A stretch of DNA of 64,000 nucleotides. It comes from Plebeiibacterium sediminum (GTDB lineage Bacteria > Bacteroidota > Bacteroidia > Bacteroidales > Marinilabiliaceae). Positions 62,243 to 64,000 of this stretch are shown here, one piece after another. The notes beneath the pieces are model-generated. The model had not been told where the DNA came from. It did no database searches and saw only the letters and a list, made by a program, of their open reading frames with translations. The stretch is taken from contig NZ_JAPDPJ010000001.1 of assembly GCF_026013605.1 (NCBI RefSeq), positions 310,001 through 374,000 of the forward strand, in the 5' to 3' direction. Numbering within the stretch: position 1 is the stretch's first letter; each line of letters starts with the position of its first letter. The position numbers were made by a program, and so were the translations under genes.

Positions 62243-64000
62243 TTATTTATGTAGTTTTTGAACCCAATGATAATGTATCAATCTATTTGTATCAATTACC
62301 ATAGATATAGTACCATCTCCCATAATTGAGGCTCCGGAAATCACTTCCTGATCTTTTAATAATCGGCCAAATGGTTTAACTACAGTTTGAAATTCACCAA
62401 TCACTTCGTCAACTACTAAACCAATCTTTTTGTTTTCGAATTTAACTTGTATAATATGCTTTTTACCTTCACGAACAGGTTCATTAAATATGTTTCTCAT
62501 ATCTATTATTGGAAACTGTTCTCCATTTAGTGTTATTACATTATTGAAAATAAGTTTTTGTTCCGCAACTTCAAGTGGGAATATCTTTTCAATTAATGAA
62601 ATAGGAATCACATATTGTGTTTCAGCTACAGTAACAAGTAAACCATCAATTATAGATAATGTTAATGGTAACTCAAGTGTAACAGTAGTACCTTTATCTG
62701 GTTCTGATGTAATTGAAACTTCACCTCTGATTTCCCCGATTTTTCTTTTTACAACATCCATTCCTACTCCTCTACCCGATATGTCTGAAACTTTATCTTT
62801 GGTAGAAAAACCACTCATGAATACTAAATCGAAGATTTCTTTCTCTGTTAATTCTATACCATCATCAACCAAACCTTTAGAAATGGCCTTTTTAAGGATA
62901 TATTCAGGATCAATACCTTTACCATCATCAATTACCTTAATGATAACACTGGCTCCTTCATAATATGCTTTAAAAATGATAGTTCCCTTAGGTGATTTAC
63001 CTTTTTTGATACGCTCATTTGGCAACTCAATACCATGATCCACACAATTCCTAATCATGTGTAACAACGGATCTGTAAGGTGTTCGATTATGTTTTTATC
63101 TAACTCAATATCACCACCTTCAATAATAAAATCGATATCTTTATTCAATTCTTTTGATAAATCACGAACCAATCTTTGGAATCGCATTAAATCATTCTGA
63201 ATAGGAATAAGACTTATTTCAAAGGCATTATCTCTTAGTTGACGTGTTAATTTTTGAATATTTTCAGATAGCCCCATTAAATGTGCATCACCACTGTTTT
63301 CAGCATGCAGATTTAATTGTGCTTGTATAGTTACTAACTCACTAACTAAATTAACAAGTTCATCTATTTTTGTAGATGATACACGTATACTAGATATTTT
63401 ATGTTCTTTTAATTGAACTTTCTTTTTTTCAGCTTGCTCTATGTCCTGTTTTTCTTGCACCCAGGAAACACTCTTTAATAGCTCTCCTGTTAATTCTTCC
63501 TCACCAGCTTGTGCTCTTTCTACAAAATCCTCTAATTCCGGACGTCTTAGTATATTTCCTTTACTAATTTCTGTAACTACAAGATCACATTCATCTTCAA
63601 CAAATATAAATACGTCCTGAATTTCATTTTCAGGCTCAGTTGTATTCAATATCACATCCCAGGCAACAAAACAATCCTCAGGATTTAAATCCTCAATTTC
63701 AGGAACATTATAATCATAAGAAACAACAATAGCTTCACCTAATGCATGAAGGTCATCAAGCAAAAACAATGGGTTTGTTCCATTTTGCAAAATATTGCTA
63801 TGAGGCTTTATTTTGATTAAAAATGTTTTGGAGTCATCGTCTTCAACTTCGTCAGCAGTTTCAATTACTGTTTCTTCAACTGTTTTTTCACCAGGAGAAT
63901 TAACAAATTGTTGAACTCTGGTTGTTAAAGCTGCAAGCTCCTTTTTGTCTTCAGAGTCTGTAAGATCACCAACATCAAGAAAATGTTTAATTTGATCTAT
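62243..64000 (-). CDS. cheA: Chemotaxis histidine kinase CheA, N-terminus beyond the window
   Basis: 585 codons are open to the window edge. The TTG at 63788-63790 is not the real start, because the frame continues upstream (visible peptide IDQIKHFLDVGDL at the edge). The parts seen are a P2-like segment (FLIKIKPHSNILQNG), P3 dimerisation helices (SSIRVSSTKIDELVNLVSELV), the ATPase domain (HMIRNCVDHGIELPNERIKKGKS, DDGKGIDPEY, GFSTKDKVSDISGRGVGMDVVKRKI, EPDKGTTVTLELPL), and the CheW-like P5 domain with FPIIDMRNIFNEPV. The P1 His domain lies outside. CheA autophosphorylates and passes phosphate to CheB and a CheY. As first visible gene it heads the leftward array. Confidence 0.95.
   Translation of the reverse strand: MDQIKHFLDVGDLTDSEDKKELAALTTRVQQFVNSPGEKTVEETVIETADEVEDDDSKTFLIKIKPHSNILQNGTNPLFLLDDLHALGEAIVVSYDYNVPEIEDLNPEDCFVAWDVILNTTEPENEIQDVFIFVEDECDLVVTEISKGNILRRPELEDFVERAQAGEEELTGELLKSVSWVQEKQDIEQAEKKKVQLKEHKISSIRVSSTKIDELVNLVSELVTIQAQLNLHAENSGDAHLMGLSENIQKLTRQLRDNAFEISLIPIQNDLMRFQRLVRDLSKELNKDIDFIIEGGDIELDKNIIEHLTDPLLHMIRNCVDHGIELPNERIKKGKSPKGTIIFKAYYEGASVIIKVIDDGKGIDPEYILKKAISKGLVDDGIELTEKEIFDLVFMSGFSTKDKVSDISGRGVGMDVVKRKIGEIRGEVSITSEPDKGTTVTLELPLTLSIIDGLLVTVAETQYVIPISLIEKIFPLEVAEQKLIFNNVITLNGEQFPIIDMRNIFNEPVREGKKHIIQVKFENKKIGLVVDEVIGEFQTVVKPFGRLLKDQEVISGASIMGDGTISMVIDTNRLIHYHWVQKLHK

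Noticed and set aside
62430-62963. 177-codon plus-strand frame opposite cheA
   Set aside because: Serine-rich antisense shadow of the conserved CheA catalytic domain; no own signals.
63788-63790. TTG as possible start of cheA
   Set aside because: The reading frame continues upstream without a stop to the window edge and encodes typical linker and P2 sequence, so this TTG is internal.

Overview
The window reads as a chromosomal segment of a free-living, AT-rich Bacteroidota bacterium, probably a marine Marinilabiliales/Marinifilaceae-type organism. The support is: a PorZ homologue (type IX secretion), an ATP synthase operon led by a bactofilin and lacking atpD/atpC, DUF5723 and CarboxypepD_reg-like envelope proteins, an RluF-type pseudouridine synthase, tandem rhomboids behind mutL, and many TAnnTTTG -7 promoter elements typical of this phylum. 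The exact genus cannot be told from the sequence. No rRNA, tRNA, CRISPR array, insertion sequence, integrase or prophage gene was seen.

Layout. 1-15.2 kb is metabolic and housekeeping: the 5' part of rmuC, a KAS III-like ketosynthase, lpxH, two paralogous secreted proteins, dapD, a Sua5/YrdC protein, a thioesterase, the nickel-pincer cofactor genes larE-larB-larC (LarC consists only of the LarC1 part), a Crp/Fnr regulator, OsmC, a nucleosidase-cupin fusion, a TylF-like methyltransferase, a patatin-Omp85 protein and pdxH. 15.2-29 kb holds a CoA-transferase, an esterase, rluF, a small membrane protein followed by mutL, two rhomboids, an EEP-fold protein, thyA-folA, a K+ channel, gmhA and two envelope proteins. 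29-34.8 kb is the atp operon (bactofilin, 4-TM protein, atpB-E-F-H-A-G), read leftward. 34.9-44.6 kb carries an adenylate cyclase-HD protein, a universal stress protein, rdgB, porZ, a large membrane-anchored protein and a Gfo/Idh/MocA oxidoreductase.

44.6-64 kb is the most interesting part. A long, tightly packed leftward gene array begins upstream of the window with cheA and runs cheW, cheW, cheR, a histidine-kinase-like protein, cheD, cheB, a GAF/PAS membrane sensor, a second cheR, a degenerate cheR, a receiver-less cheB, a small GAF membrane protein, a GAF/PAS/SpoIIE phosphatase, a SiaB-family kinase, a SiaC-family phosphoprotein, a TerB-ABC transporter fusion, and probably a lipoprotein and a small secreted protein. 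It joins a chemosensory core to a Sia-type partner-switching module (phosphatase, kinase, phosphoprotein). No MCP, CheY or GGDEF protein is present in the visible part. Two proteins look like pseudo-enzymes: a CheR that lost its SAM motif and a histidine kinase with Asn in place of the phospho-accepting His. The three membrane sensors share related GAF domains. My inference is that this is a non-flagellar chemosensory pathway whose output runs through SiaC, perhaps onto the ABC transporter. This is the best candidate here for an undescribed system.
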